Below the pieces are notes generated by a model. It ran no database searches. It saw only the letters and a list, made by a program, of their open reading frames with translations, and had not been told where the DNA came from. A stretch of 64,000 bases of DNA from Halorhabdus sp. BNX81. GTDB lineage: Archaea; Halobacteriota; Halobacteria; Halobacteriales; Haloarculaceae. The translations under genes and the position numbers were made by a program. Where the stretch lies: contig NZ_CP107254.1 of assembly GCF_029229925.1 (NCBI RefSeq), forward strand, positions 496,001 to 560,000, in the 5' to 3' direction. Positions 1 through 8,100 of the stretch are shown here, in pieces; the stretch's first letter is position 1; each line of letters begins with the position of its first letter.

Positions 1-156
1 GACTCCTCGCTCGCGCTCTGTGTGACCGGCGCCGGCTGGCTGTTCGGTATGCTTACAGCGGGTATCGGGGGCGCACACGTGCGTGTCCCTCGGCTGATGT
101 TTCTACTGGTAATCATTCTTGCCGCCGCCGCTCATCTCTCCTGCCGGGACCGATAA
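1..156 (+). CDS. C-terminal end of a membrane protein (5' truncated)
   Basis: A frame open from the first base of the window ends at TAA 154-156 and encodes 51 residues. They are strongly hydrophobic (a Gly/Ala/Leu-rich segment, then a run around VIILAAAAH) and end in the basic tail SCRDR, which looks like the last one or two membrane helices of a polytopic protein. The start lies outside the window and no family can be named from this fragment. The next gene (510-2924) lies on the opposite strand and converges on it. Coding is inferred from the uninterrupted frame at the edge and the membrane-helix composition. Confidence 0.5.
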   Translation, partial: DSSLALCVTGAGWLFGMLTAGIGGAHVRVPRLMFLLVIILAAAAHLSCRDR

Positions 157-509
157 AGTGACAATAATCCGTTGTATCGGTGGATAGGGATGGAACCTCT
201 CTGTACCCTTCTTTCGGTCGGTGAGGGCAACATCCACTCATAGGTTCAGACACTGGCACGTCTGTTTTTGTATCCCTGTCCCGACAGTGTCTTGAACCGA
301 TACCCCAGCCGGAATCTGACTCTTCCAGTTTATTCTCTCGTGGGGACCCCATCTCGGAATCATAATTTTCCATCAGGTATGTTCCCCGCACAGGGCCGCC
401 AAAGGTGACTGGGATGTGTTGGCACGTCTCTACGGATCGTCTCGCCGATGCACGACAATCGCTGCTGCCGATTTCCGGGCGCCCACTCGCTGGCCCCTTT
501 GTGGGGCGG
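157..509. other. Intergenic region without a recognisable gene
   Basis: This 353-base gap lies between two converging genes. A minus-strand open frame of about 138 codons crosses it, but its residues (many Arg, Ser, Pro, Cys) look unlike the acidic haloarchaeal proteins around it and resemble no family I know. A 42-codon plus-strand frame from ATG 414 runs into the tail of the STT3 gene and is equally unconvincing. I see no tRNA, no clear terminator hairpin and no insertion-sequence ends. Confidence 0.5.
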
Positions 510-2924
510 CTACTGGGTATACCCCTCATCGTGGAACGCTGAACGACGCGTCCCGTTTTGAACGTCGTCCTCGGAAACGGTTACGCTGGTGCCTTCAGCT
601 TCGTAGGTTCCTGGCAGTGGGACTGTTTCCCGATAAACACCGTCCGCATCGACGTCCGTCTCCATCGTGATCGAACGCGACTTTCCACCGATCTCCGCTG
701 ACACCGCTATCGTCACTGTCGAATTCGCCGGCGCAGGCCCCGTCAACCGGGCCCCAGGGACGAGCGTGAACACTTGCAATGAATCTTCCGAATCAGTCCA
801 CACCGCTTGATAATGGCTCGTCTCGATCCCGAACCCGTCACTCCAGAGCTGGTCGTAGATCGTCCCGGCCTGCCCGCCATTGGACATGTCCCCCTCTTGA
901 ACAACAACGAACCCGGCGCGATCCTTTAGTCGCTCGTACCACTCTTCGCCATTTTCCGACGCCAGGAACTCCCCGAAGTTCGACTGCGCGTACCCGTAAC
1001 TCCGGGCTTCCCCGTTCACGAACCAGTTGTACACCCGATTGCGCCCCCACTGGCTGAACACGTAGTTCTCGGGATACTCCCACTCTCGCTCCGCAGAATA
1101 CTCCCGCATGAACTGCGCTGCCTCGTACATCGACTCGTCGATCAACAATTGCGAGTGCTTGATCGGCGTGTTCAAAATACCGAGTGACCCGACACCCAGT
1201 CCGAGCCCCAGCAACGACAACGCCCGACGTCGTTCCGGCATCTCGAGATCGTCCGTCTCCTCGACGTCTTCACCCGAAGCCAACCCCCGACTCCCGGACT
1301 CTTCCGACCCGCTGAACGGCCGTGGATACGCCCCCAGATCCACCCACGCAGCCACGTGCACGAACCCCAATCCACCAAAGACCGCCGCAAACAGCGCCAA
1401 CTGTCCGGCGAACCGAATCTGGATCACTGACAGCAACAGGAACCACCAGCCGTAGACGCCCACGAGCAACCACGCCGGTGCGAATTCCCGGGAACTCCGC
1501 CAGAGCGCCCAGCCCATGTATGGCAGCGCGAGGAAGAGCGCGAACCCGAACAGGAAGATCGGCCCGACGATCGACCCCAGCTCACCCGAGACGATCGATG
1601 TCGTCTCGGCGATCCCCTCTGTCGAGACCAGGAAGTCCACACCACGCCCGAGTTCGTCGACGAAGTCCGGGAAGAGCGTCCAGACCGCCGCGAACCCGAC
1701 TCCGCCGATCAGCACTTCACCGCCGAGCAACGACCGGGCCGACACTTCGAACCGCCGGGCGGCTTCCCCCAGTCCAACGAGCACGACGCTCCCGCCCACC
1801 AACAACACGGGCGCGAGCGCGACCACCCGCGTGTGCCAGCCCCACTGGGTGTGGGCCGCCAATACCACCAGCGCGGCCAACGCCAGCCCGCTCAGGAAGC
1901 CCGCCGCCTCACGAGCGGGCGATCGCCCTGCACGCACCCACGACGGCACTGCCAGCGCCACAAACACGCCCAGCGGCGCGACCAGCAACGGCCCGGCATC
2001 CCAGGCGAGCGTCTGGCCCGCCACACCGATCCCCAGGGCCAGCCCCCACGCCCACGTCCGCCAGTTGCGAGTGTCCACCCGATCGCGACCCACCAGCGAC
2101 ACCACCGCCAGCGCCGTCAACGCCAGCCAGGGATAGTCGAAGGCGTGGTGATCCGCGAACCCGAGCCCGGTCCGGAAGGCGTGGCCGGGCATGATCGCCA
2201 GCAGCGCCACGGCGGCGATACCGACGCGACGGTCCTCCGTCAATCGCACCGCAAGCACGTACACCAGCAACGCCGTTAGGACCGCCGAGACCACGGGGAA
2301 CCACGCCAAGACCCCGCCGACGGCCGATGTCCCGCCGAACAGCGTCGAGGCCCACGACACCATCGCGATCATCAGCGGCTCGCCATGGGCGACCTCTTCG
2401 GGCAACGACGCGAACACCGAGAAGTCCACCGGCCCGCCACTCGCCTCTATCAGCTGATGCACTAAATACCGGTAGTAGTATGGATCGTTTCCCGAGAGGA
2501 CGACGTCTTCGCCGCGGAACACCGCCGGCCAGGGTAGCACCCGGAACAGAACCACCAGCGTGAGCGCCCCGACCAGCCCGAGCGTGGCCACCGGCCGCTC
2601 GACGCGCAGGTCCGACAGTGACACCTCCTCGAAAATACCCCCTGATCGGTTGCCCGGAGAAGTCCTCGCCGTCCCCTTGTCAGCCTCCTGCTCCACACCG
2701 AGCGCCCGCCGAACCCCCTCGCGATCCGCGAACGTGTACTCCCCCTCGCGCTTCTCGACGATACCACGCGAGACCAGCTCGCCGAACGTCCCCGAGTCGA
2801 ATGGCACGTCCTCATAGGTCCAGGTCTCTGCAGCGGCGTCCACGTCGAGAAGTTCTTCCAAATCGTCCGCAATATCCGGCTTCTCCGCGAGGAGTTCCGT
2901 AGTCGTCGCCTCCACGTCAGTCAT
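510..2924 (-). CDS. STT3/AglB-like oligosaccharyltransferase homologue with N-terminal winged-helix-like domain
   Basis: About 804 residues. The family moves lipid-linked glycans onto Asn of exported proteins at the outer face of the membrane. Family features seen: a GNDPYYYRYL motif after the first helix (DxD-like, first loop), a GFADHHAFD motif in the second acidic loop, a row of about 11-13 membrane helices, and a soluble C-terminal domain. The first ~85 residues are soluble and look like a winged helix, which is not usual for STT3. The C-terminal acceptor-binding motif WWDYG is absent; the matching place (about 1020-1062) reads FSQWGRNRVYNWF. I chose ATG 2924 over an upstream GTG at 2960 because the protein then begins MTDVEATT, a typical acidic haloarchaeal start. 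It is therefore probably a paralogue of AglB, with uncertain activity. Confidence 0.78.
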   Translation of the reverse strand: MTDVEATTTELLAEKPDIADDLEELLDVDAAAETWTYEDVPFDSGTFGELVSRGIVEKREGEYTFADREGVRRALGVEQEADKGTARTSPGNRSGGIFEEVSLSDLRVERPVATLGLVGALTLVVLFRVLPWPAVFRGEDVVLSGNDPYYYRYLVHQLIEASGGPVDFSVFASLPEEVAHGEPLMIAMVSWASTLFGGTSAVGGVLAWFPVVSAVLTALLVYVLAVRLTEDRRVGIAAVALLAIMPGHAFRTGLGFADHHAFDYPWLALTALAVVSLVGRDRVDTRNWRTWAWGLALGIGVAGQTLAWDAGPLLVAPLGVFVALAVPSWVRAGRSPAREAAGFLSGLALAALVVLAAHTQWGWHTRVVALAPVLLVGGSVVLVGLGEAARRFEVSARSLLGGEVLIGGVGFAAVWTLFPDFVDELGRGVDFLVSTEGIAETTSIVSGELGSIVGPIFLFGFALFLALPYMGWALWRSSREFAPAWLLVGVYGWWFLLLSVIQIRFAGQLALFAAVFGGLGFVHVAAWVDLGAYPRPFSGSEESGSRGLASGEDVEETDDLEMPERRRALSLLGLGLGVGSLGILNTPIKHSQLLIDESMYEAAQFMREYSAEREWEYPENYVFSQWGRNRVYNWFVNGEARSYGYAQSNFGEFLASENGEEWYERLKDRAGFVVVQEGDMSNGGQAGTIYDQLWSDGFGIETSHYQAVWTDSEDSLQVFTLVPGARLTGPAPANSTVTIAVSAEIGGKSRSITMETDVDADGVYRETVPLPGTYEAEGTSVTVSEDDVQNGTRRSAFHDEGYTQ

Positions 2925-2977
2925 TACACCCACACGTTCCGCCGGAGTCAATAAAGCCACGGGTCGGGGCGAGTTCG

Positions 2978-3344
2978 CTACAGTAGTGTCTCGATCTCGT
3001 TTAACCCATACAGCGACCAGTTCTCGCCAAGCTCGTCCGGGAGCCCGTCGACGAACCCGCTTTTGGAGAACAGCGCGAACGCCTCCTCACGCGTCTCCGG
3101 CCCCCATCGCACACGCTCGGCTTTCTCCCGGAGCTGTGATGCGAGTCCGTGACCGACTGGCTGCGCTGTCCACTTACATTCCGCAAAGAGGATCCGATCG
3201 TCCCCGGGAGCGAGTCCGACGATGTCGATCTCGTCTTCGCCGTACCACCACCGCCCGACGTCGGCGTAGGGTCCGAGTTCACCACGGCGATGCAAACGCT
3301 GTCTCGAGAGCATCGAGTTCCGCCGTCCGGTCGTAGAAGGTCAT
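2978..3344 (-). pseudogene. Remnant of an archaeal DUF234-type ATPase (internal deletion)
   Basis: Two pieces of one protein lie next to each other in different frames. From ATG 3344 the sequence reads MTFYDRTAELDALETAFASP, the usual N-terminus of the haloarchaeal ATP-binding proteins with a C-terminal DUF234 domain. Just after it, in another frame and ending at TAG 2978, lies a C-terminal DUF234-like piece: WWYGEDEIDIVGLAP, then ILFAECKW, a PD-(D/E)XK-like pattern, through to NEIETLL. Everything between (Walker A, Walker B and sensor regions, several hundred residues) is missing. The gene cannot make an ATPase. The 111-codon C-terminal frame has no credible start of its own. Confidence 0.75.
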
Positions 3345-3502
3345 ACTCTCGATAATGATTACTGCGATAATTTCTTCTAGCTTATTGCTGGTCTCGACGC
3401 CAGGTACGTTTGGCGGTATCCCGGACTGATCCAGCCCGCTGTCTCGACGAGCGACACCGCAACTGTGTCGAACGCCCACCGACGGAAAGACTTATGCAGG
3501 TA

Positions 3503-3523
3503 GTTACTCACTTCATGAGTAAC
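3503..3523 (+). promoter_or_regulatory. TrmB-like palindromic operator at the start of the epimerase operon
   Basis: A perfect inverted repeat, GTTACTCA at 3503-3510 and TGAGTAAC at 3516-3523, ends two bases before the ATG at 3526. It contains TACT (3505-3508), eight bases, then GAGTA (3517-3521), an exact match to the TACT-N7-8-GAGTA element reported for the Halobacterium sugar regulator TrmB. A weak TATA-like stretch (cttatgca, about 3491-3498) lies upstream, so a bound protein would cover the transcription start of a leaderless mRNA. This predicts repression by blocking the promoter. The regulator itself is not in the window. Confidence 0.65.
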
Positions 3524-3525
3524 AC

Positions 3526-4704
3526 ATGACGATCATCGTCACCGGCGGCGACGGACACATCGGCTGGCCGACAGCCCTGCGCATCGCGACGCGAACCGAC
3601 GACCGCGTGCTCCTGGTCGATAACTTCGCACGACGGGAGTGGGTCGAGGAGGTCGGCTCCGTCAGCGGCGTCCCGATCACCTCGATCGACGAGCGCATCG
3701 AGGCCGCCGAGGCGGTCCACGGGATCACGAACCTCTCGTTCGTCGAGGGCGACCTCGTCGAGAAGTCCTTCGTCGACGAACTCCTGGCCGTCCACGAACC
3801 CGACACCATCGTGCACACGGCCGCCCAGCCGTCCGCACCCTACAGCCAGATCAACGGCGAGCGCGCCAACTACACCCAGCACAACAACATGCAGGCCACC
3901 CGGAACCTGCTGTGGGGCCTGGAGGAACACGACCTCACCGACACCCACTTCATCGAGACGACGACGACCGGCGTCTACGGCGCGCCGGAGTTCCCGATCC
4001 CCGAGGGCGGCGCGACGATGGAGAACCAGGGCGAAGAAGACGAGGTCCCGTTTCCGGCGATGGCGGGCAGCTGGTATCACCTCACCAAGAGCCACGACGC
4101 GGCGAACATGCGCCTCGCGCACTCGCAGTTCGACATCCCCATCTCGGACGTGCGGACCGCGATCACCTACGGCACAGGGACCGAAGAGACCGAGGCCGAC
4201 CCGCGACTCGCGACGCGTTTCGACTTCGATTACTACTTCGGCGTCGTCGCCCACCGCTTCGCCGCCCAGGCCGTCGCCGGCTACCCGATGACCGTCTACG
4301 GCAAGGGCGAGCAGCGCAAACCCTTCATCGCGATGGAGGATGCCGTCGAGGGACTCGCAGAACTCGCGCTTATGGACCCCGACGACCGCCCGGACGACCA
4401 CGTCGTCTACAACCAGGTCACGCGCGCGATCTCGATCGTCGAGGTCGCCGAGACCATCGCCGACGTCGCCGGCGAGTTCGATCTCGACGTCGACGTCAAA
4501 CACTACGACAACCCCCGCGACGAGGACGAGACCCACAAGATGGAGATCGAGAACGACCGCTACGCCGACCTCATCGACGGGCAGGGCACGACCTTCGAGG
4601 AGGGCGTCCGGTCGATCCTGGGAACCCTGGTCGAACACGACGACCGGATCACGGCCCACGAGGATCGGTTCCTCCCGGGTGTGCTGACAGACGACGAGGA
4701 CTGA
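3526..4704 (+). CDS. UDP-sulfoquinovose synthase homologue (SQD1/Agl3-type extended SDR)
   Basis: 392 residues. Family enzymes convert UDP-glucose plus sulfite to UDP-sulfoquinovose, the sulfonated sugar donor for sulfolipids and some archaeal N-glycans. The match to SQD1 is close along the length: TGGDGHIGWPTAL (NAD-binding Gly loop, residues 6-18), VDNFARR, PITSIDERI, QPSAPYSQINGERANYTQHN, WYHLTKSHD with the catalytic Tyr/Lys pair, GTGTEETEADPRL and MTVYGKGEQRKPFI. A Thr-rich ETTTTGVYG supplies the catalytic Thr. It is the first gene of an operon with two further epimerases (9-bp gap to the next) and lies directly behind the TrmB-like operator. The family assignment is firm; the exact product in this organism is inference. 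Confidence 0.85.
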   Translation: MTIIVTGGDGHIGWPTALRIATRTDDRVLLVDNFARREWVEEVGSVSGVPITSIDERIEAAEAVHGITNLSFVEGDLVEKSFVDELLAVHEPDTIVHTAAQPSAPYSQINGERANYTQHNNMQATRNLLWGLEEHDLTDTHFIETTTTGVYGAPEFPIPEGGATMENQGEEDEVPFPAMAGSWYHLTKSHDAANMRLAHSQFDIPISDVRTAITYGTGTEETEADPRLATRFDFDYYFGVVAHRFAAQAVAGYPMTVYGKGEQRKPFIAMEDAVEGLAELALMDPDDRPDDHVVYNQVTRAISIVEVAETIADVAGEFDLDVDVKHYDNPRDEDETHKMEIENDRYADLIDGQGTTFEEGVRSILGTLVEHDDRITAHEDRFLPGVLTDDED

Positions 4705-4713
4705 CCGACTGTC

Positions 4714-5661
4714 ATGGATGTCCTCGTGACGGGCGGAATGGGATATATCGGCAGCGCCCTGCTGCCGCTGCTCGCCGACGCCCCCGACGTCGATCGGATC
4801 GTCGTGCTCGACTCGCTCGCCAGCGGGTCGCCACGCCATCTACTCGAAGCGCGCGTCGACGGCGATCTGGACTTCCGGCGCGGCGACGTCCGGGAGTACG
4901 GCAACGTCGAGAACGCGATGGGCGGCGTCGACACCGTGATCCACCTCGCGGCGATCACCGGTGCGGCGAGTACCCACGACCGCCGCGCGGAGACGATGGC
5001 GGTCAACTTGGAGGGCACGGAGAACGTCGTCAACGCGGCGCGGAAACTCGATGTCGGGAACCTCGTCTTTGCCTCCTCGTGTAACAACTACGGCCGCGCG
5101 GCGACGACCGACATCGACGAGACGACCGAGCCCGATCCGCTGAATCCCTACGCTGAGGCGAAAGTCGCCGCCGAGAACATCGTCGCCGAATTCGCTGGGG
5201 CGAACGGCGCGAACGCGACTTCCCTCCGGATGAGCACAAACTACGGGTTCGCCCCCGGCGTCCGGTTCAACCTGGTGGTCAATCACTTCGTCTTCCGGGC
5301 GTTGACCGGTCGGCCGCTGACGGTCTACGGCGACGGGTCGAACTGGCGGCCATTCATCCACGTCCGCGACGCAGCGCGGGCGTTCGCCCACGCAGCACGC
5401 AACCCCGAATCGTGGTCCCGGGACATCTACAACGTCGGCAGCGAGGCCGGCAACTATCGCATCAGTGAGATCGCCGAGATCGTCAGCGAGGAGGTTGCAC
5501 CTGTCGACGTGACGTATCTCGAAGACGAACATCCCGGCCCCTCCTATCACGTCAACTTCGACCGCCTCGAAGAGACCGGGTTCGAGCCCGAATGGACGCT
5601 CCGTGATGGCGTTGGCGATCTTGCCACCGTCCTTCGCGACCGTCAGGAGATCGATGCATGA
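4714..5661 (+). CDS. NAD-dependent epimerase/dehydratase (extended SDR)
   Basis: 315 residues, the full length of the family. The N-terminal TGGMGYIG loop binds NAD(P); HLAAITG and the SSCNNYG segment give the catalytic Ser, and Y-AEA-K (PYAEAKVAAEN) gives the Tyr-xxx-Lys pair. LTVYGDGSNWRPFIHVRD is the conserved C-terminal substrate-domain motif of nucleotide-sugar epimerases. The start is 9 bases after the previous gene, and the stop overlaps the next start (ATGA, 5658-5661), so the three are co-transcribed and translationally coupled. The substrate is unknown; a UDP- or dTDP-hexose 4-epimerase or dehydratase is likely. Confidence 0.8.
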   Translation: MDVLVTGGMGYIGSALLPLLADAPDVDRIVVLDSLASGSPRHLLEARVDGDLDFRRGDVREYGNVENAMGGVDTVIHLAAITGAASTHDRRAETMAVNLEGTENVVNAARKLDVGNLVFASSCNNYGRAATTDIDETTEPDPLNPYAEAKVAAENIVAEFAGANGANATSLRMSTNYGFAPGVRFNLVVNHFVFRALTGRPLTVYGDGSNWRPFIHVRDAARAFAHAARNPESWSRDIYNVGSEAGNYRISEIAEIVSEEVAPVDVTYLEDEHPGPSYHVNFDRLEETGFEPEWTLRDGVGDLATVLRDRQEIDA

Positions 5662-6656
5662 CCGAGAATGACTCCTTCGACCCGGACGAACCGCTCTCGA
5701 TCGCCGTCACCGGCGCGGCGGGCTTCATCGGCTCGCGCGTCCTCGACCGCCTCCAGGCGGCCCACCCGGAGTGGGAACTCACGGCGATCGACAACTTCTA
5801 TCTCGGTGACGTTCGGGAAGTCGGCGACGTCACCGTCGAACACGTCGACGTCCGGAACCGCGATCGCCTCGCGGACGCACTCGCGGGGAGCGACGTCGTG
5901 ATGCACCTCGCGGCGATCAGCGGCGTCGACGACTGCACCGAGAACGCCGACCTCGCCTACGAGACCAACGTCGTCGGGACGCACAACGTCGCGTGGTTCT
6001 GTCGCCAGACCGGGGCCGCACTCGTCTTTCCCTTCAGCATGGCCGTGCTGGGGGACCCCCAGTCGTTCCCGATCACCGTCGAGCAGCCACGCGACCCGAT
6101 GAACTGGTACGGCCGGACGAAAGTGCTGGGCGAGCAGGCCATCGAGACCTACGCCGACGGCGCGTTCCCGGCCCACCTCTTCCTGAAGTCGAATCTCTAC
6201 GGCAGCCACCAGGTCGGCGAGCAGACGGTCTCGAAGGGGACGGTCATCAACTTCTTCCTGGGCCGACTCTTCGACGGCGAGACGCTCACCGTCTACGAGC
6301 CGGGAACCCAGGCGCGCAACTACATCCACGTCAAGGATATCGCCCGGGCGTACGTCCGGAGCGCCGAACGCCTCGAAGAACAACTCGCCGCTGGCGAGAC
6401 CGGCGTCGAGCGCTACGAGATCGCCAGCGACGAGGATCCAAGCGTCATGACCGTCGCCGAACGGATCCAGTCGATCGCCGGCGAGTACGGCCTCGACGCC
6501 GATGTCGAACTCGTCGAGAACCCGCGTGCCGGCGACGAGACGCTCGTCTCGGAGTTCGGCGTCGACACGAGCGCCGCTCGCGAGCGACTGGGCTGGGAGG
6601 TCCGTCACACCATCGAGGAGACTGTCCGGGAACGACTCGACTCCCGGCTGTCGTGA
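5658..6656 (+). CDS. NAD-dependent epimerase/dehydratase, third SDR of the operon
   Basis: 332 residues. TGAAGFIGSRV is the dinucleotide-binding loop, HLAAISGV follows strand 4, PFSMAVLG holds the catalytic Ser and WYGRTKVLGE the Tyr-xxx-Lys pair. LTVYEPGTQARNYIHVKDIA is the conserved substrate-domain motif. About 13 extra residues precede the Rossmann fold. It overlaps the upstream gene by ATGA. The best guess is a nucleotide-sugar 4-epimerase or 4,6-dehydratase; I see no feature that fixes the substrate. A 68-base gap separates it from the xylanase gene, which may be in the same transcript. Confidence 0.8.
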   Translation: MTENDSFDPDEPLSIAVTGAAGFIGSRVLDRLQAAHPEWELTAIDNFYLGDVREVGDVTVEHVDVRNRDRLADALAGSDVVMHLAAISGVDDCTENADLAYETNVVGTHNVAWFCRQTGAALVFPFSMAVLGDPQSFPITVEQPRDPMNWYGRTKVLGEQAIETYADGAFPAHLFLKSNLYGSHQVGEQTVSKGTVINFFLGRLFDGETLTVYEPGTQARNYIHVKDIARAYVRSAERLEEQLAAGETGVERYEIASDEDPSVMTVAERIQSIAGEYGLDADVELVENPRAGDETLVSEFGVDTSAARERLGWEVRHTIEETVRERLDSRLS

Positions 6657-6724
6657 CCCTCGATAGGTCGGCTGTCCGGCACTTTCCCCAATGACTTTCT
6701 CCCCTCGCTTCGACTGATAGGGAG

Positions 6725-7711
6725 ATGGAAAGCGACAAGACGCTTCGCGAACTGGCCGACGAGAACGACCTCACGCTCGGTGCAAGCATCACGGCAGACG
6801 CATTCAGGACGTACCCCGACGATCCGGCGGTCGCACAGACGCTCACGCGGGAGTTCAACGCCGTCACGACCGGCAACGCACTCAAGATGGGGCCGTTGCG
6901 CCCTGAGCGCTACACCTACGATTTCGAGGATGCCGACGCCATCGTGAACCTCGGAGTCGCAAACGACCTGCTGGTTCGGGGCCACGCGCTCGTCTGGCAC
7001 AACCAGACCCCGGGGTGGTTCTACCCCTGGGAGTACACCGACGACCAGCTTCGGACGTTCCTCCGGGACCACATCCACACCGTCGCGGGACGCTATCGCG
7101 GGAAGGTCGACGTCTGGGATGTCGTCAACGAGGCCGTCGCCGACGACGGTACCATGCGCGAGACGGCGTGGTACGACGCGATGGGCGAGGAGTACATCGA
7201 CCTGGCCTTCCAGTGGGCCAACGAGGTCGCGCCCGATGCCGACCTCTTCTACAACGACTACGGCATCGACGAGATCAACGAGAAGGCCGACGGGGTCTAC
7301 GCACTCCTCGAACGCCTCCTCGACCGCGGTGTCCCCATCGACGGCGTCGGCCTCCAGATGCACGCCTTCCGTGCCCAGGAGTACGTGACGCCCGAGGCCC
7401 TCGGCGAGAACATCCGGCGGTTCAAAGACCTCGGGCTGGACGTCCACGTCACCGAGATGGACGTCGCCTACGATCGGGAGAACGTCCCCGAGGACCACCT
7501 GGAACACCAGGCCCAGTACTACCGCGACATCCTGGAGGCGTGTCTCGACAACGGCTGTGACACGCTGGTCACCTGGGGGGTCCACGACACGGCCTCCTGG
7601 CTGCGAAACTACGACCAGACGATCACCGACGACCCGCTGCTGTTCGACGAGGACTTCGATCCCAAGCCCGCCTACTTCGCGATCAAGGACCTGCTGGAGA
7701 GTCGGGTCTGA
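6725..7711 (+). CDS. GH10 endo-1,4-beta-xylanase, no signal peptide
   Basis: 328 residues covering one complete GH10 (beta/alpha)8 barrel. It hydrolyses internal beta-1,4-xylosidic bonds by the retaining mechanism. The acid/base Glu is E136 in WDVVNEAV and the nucleophile is E244 in HVTEMDV. Other GH10 landmarks are FNAVTTGNALKMGPL, RGHALVWHNQTPGW, NDYGID and VTWGVHDTASWL. There is no Sec or Tat signal, no linker and no binding module, so the enzyme should be cytoplasmic and act on imported xylo-oligosaccharides. It follows the epimerase operon by 68 bases on the same strand. The first ATG (MESDKTL) fits the start of the barrel; the upstream bases give no better choice. Confidence 0.92.
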   Translation: MESDKTLRELADENDLTLGASITADAFRTYPDDPAVAQTLTREFNAVTTGNALKMGPLRPERYTYDFEDADAIVNLGVANDLLVRGHALVWHNQTPGWFYPWEYTDDQLRTFLRDHIHTVAGRYRGKVDVWDVVNEAVADDGTMRETAWYDAMGEEYIDLAFQWANEVAPDADLFYNDYGIDEINEKADGVYALLERLLDRGVPIDGVGLQMHAFRAQEYVTPEALGENIRRFKDLGLDVHVTEMDVAYDRENVPEDHLEHQAQYYRDILEACLDNGCDTLVTWGVHDTASWLRNYDQTITDDPLLFDEDFDPKPAYFAIKDLLESRV

Positions 7712-7827
7712 GCGAATCAGGTCAGCAACATCCCTGTGTTATCGGGGCCTGCGATCGCTTGCGGAAGACGCACGCTGGGGCCTGAACATGTCGGTTGTGT
7801 CTGTTTTGAGCCCAACAACTAAACCCT

Positions 7828-7845
7828 GTCAACGCCAACGTTGAC
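7828..7845 (+). promoter_or_regulatory. Palindromic operator in front of vapBC
   Basis: GTCAACG (7828-7834) and CGTTGAC (7839-7845) form a perfect 7-bp inverted repeat around CCAA, six bases before the antitoxin ATG at 7852. VapB or VapBC complexes usually bind such palindromes and repress their own operon; assigning this one to VapB is inference from its position. Confidence 0.5.
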
Positions 7846-7851
7846 GTAACA

Positions 7852-8100
7852 ATGGCCACCGCTGACGAGCAGATACGAGTGAGCGACCGGGTGAAGCGAG
7901 AACTCGACCGCCTCCGGCGGGAGAACGAGAGCTACAACGATGTGCTCGAGCGAGTCCTTGACGAGGAGAAGCTCGGTGACTTCTACGACGGGTTCGGTCG
8001 ATGGTCCGACGAGGAAGCCGACCGCGTCCGTGAGGCCCGCCGCAAGTCAAAAGAGAAGCGAAAGCAGCGACTGCGAGAGCGAGCTGTGGACACGGCATGA
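7852..8100 (+). CDS. vapB: VapB-type antitoxin
   Basis: 82 residues. The N-terminus (QIRVSDRVKRELDRLR) reads like a short ribbon-helix-helix DNA-binding segment. The C-terminal part is a long charged helix (EEADRVREARRKSKEKRKQR) of the sort that wraps around a PIN toxin. The stop overlaps the toxin start by ATGA (8097-8100), the usual translational coupling of antitoxin first, toxin second. Its role is to neutralise the PIN nuclease encoded next and, with it, repress the shared promoter through the palindrome just upstream. Confidence 0.8.
   Translation: MATADEQIRVSDRVKRELDRLRRENESYNDVLERVLDEEKLGDFYDGFGRWSDEEADRVREARRKSKEKRKQRLRERAVDTA

Noticed and set aside
113-529. 138-codon minus-strand frame near the left edge
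   Set aside because: Basic, Ser/Arg/Cys-rich composition unlike a haloarchaeal protein and it overlaps the end of the STT3 gene.
3508-4839. 443-codon open frame on the minus strand across the sulfoquinovose-type gene
   Set aside because: It is the reverse-strand shadow of 3526-4704, with repetitive Val/Asp/Gly content from the codon bias; the plus strand has full family motifs.
5643-7585. Long minus-strand frames (321 and 326 codons) opposite the third epimerase and the GH10 gene
   Set aside because: Shadows of clear plus-strand genes; no motif of any family.
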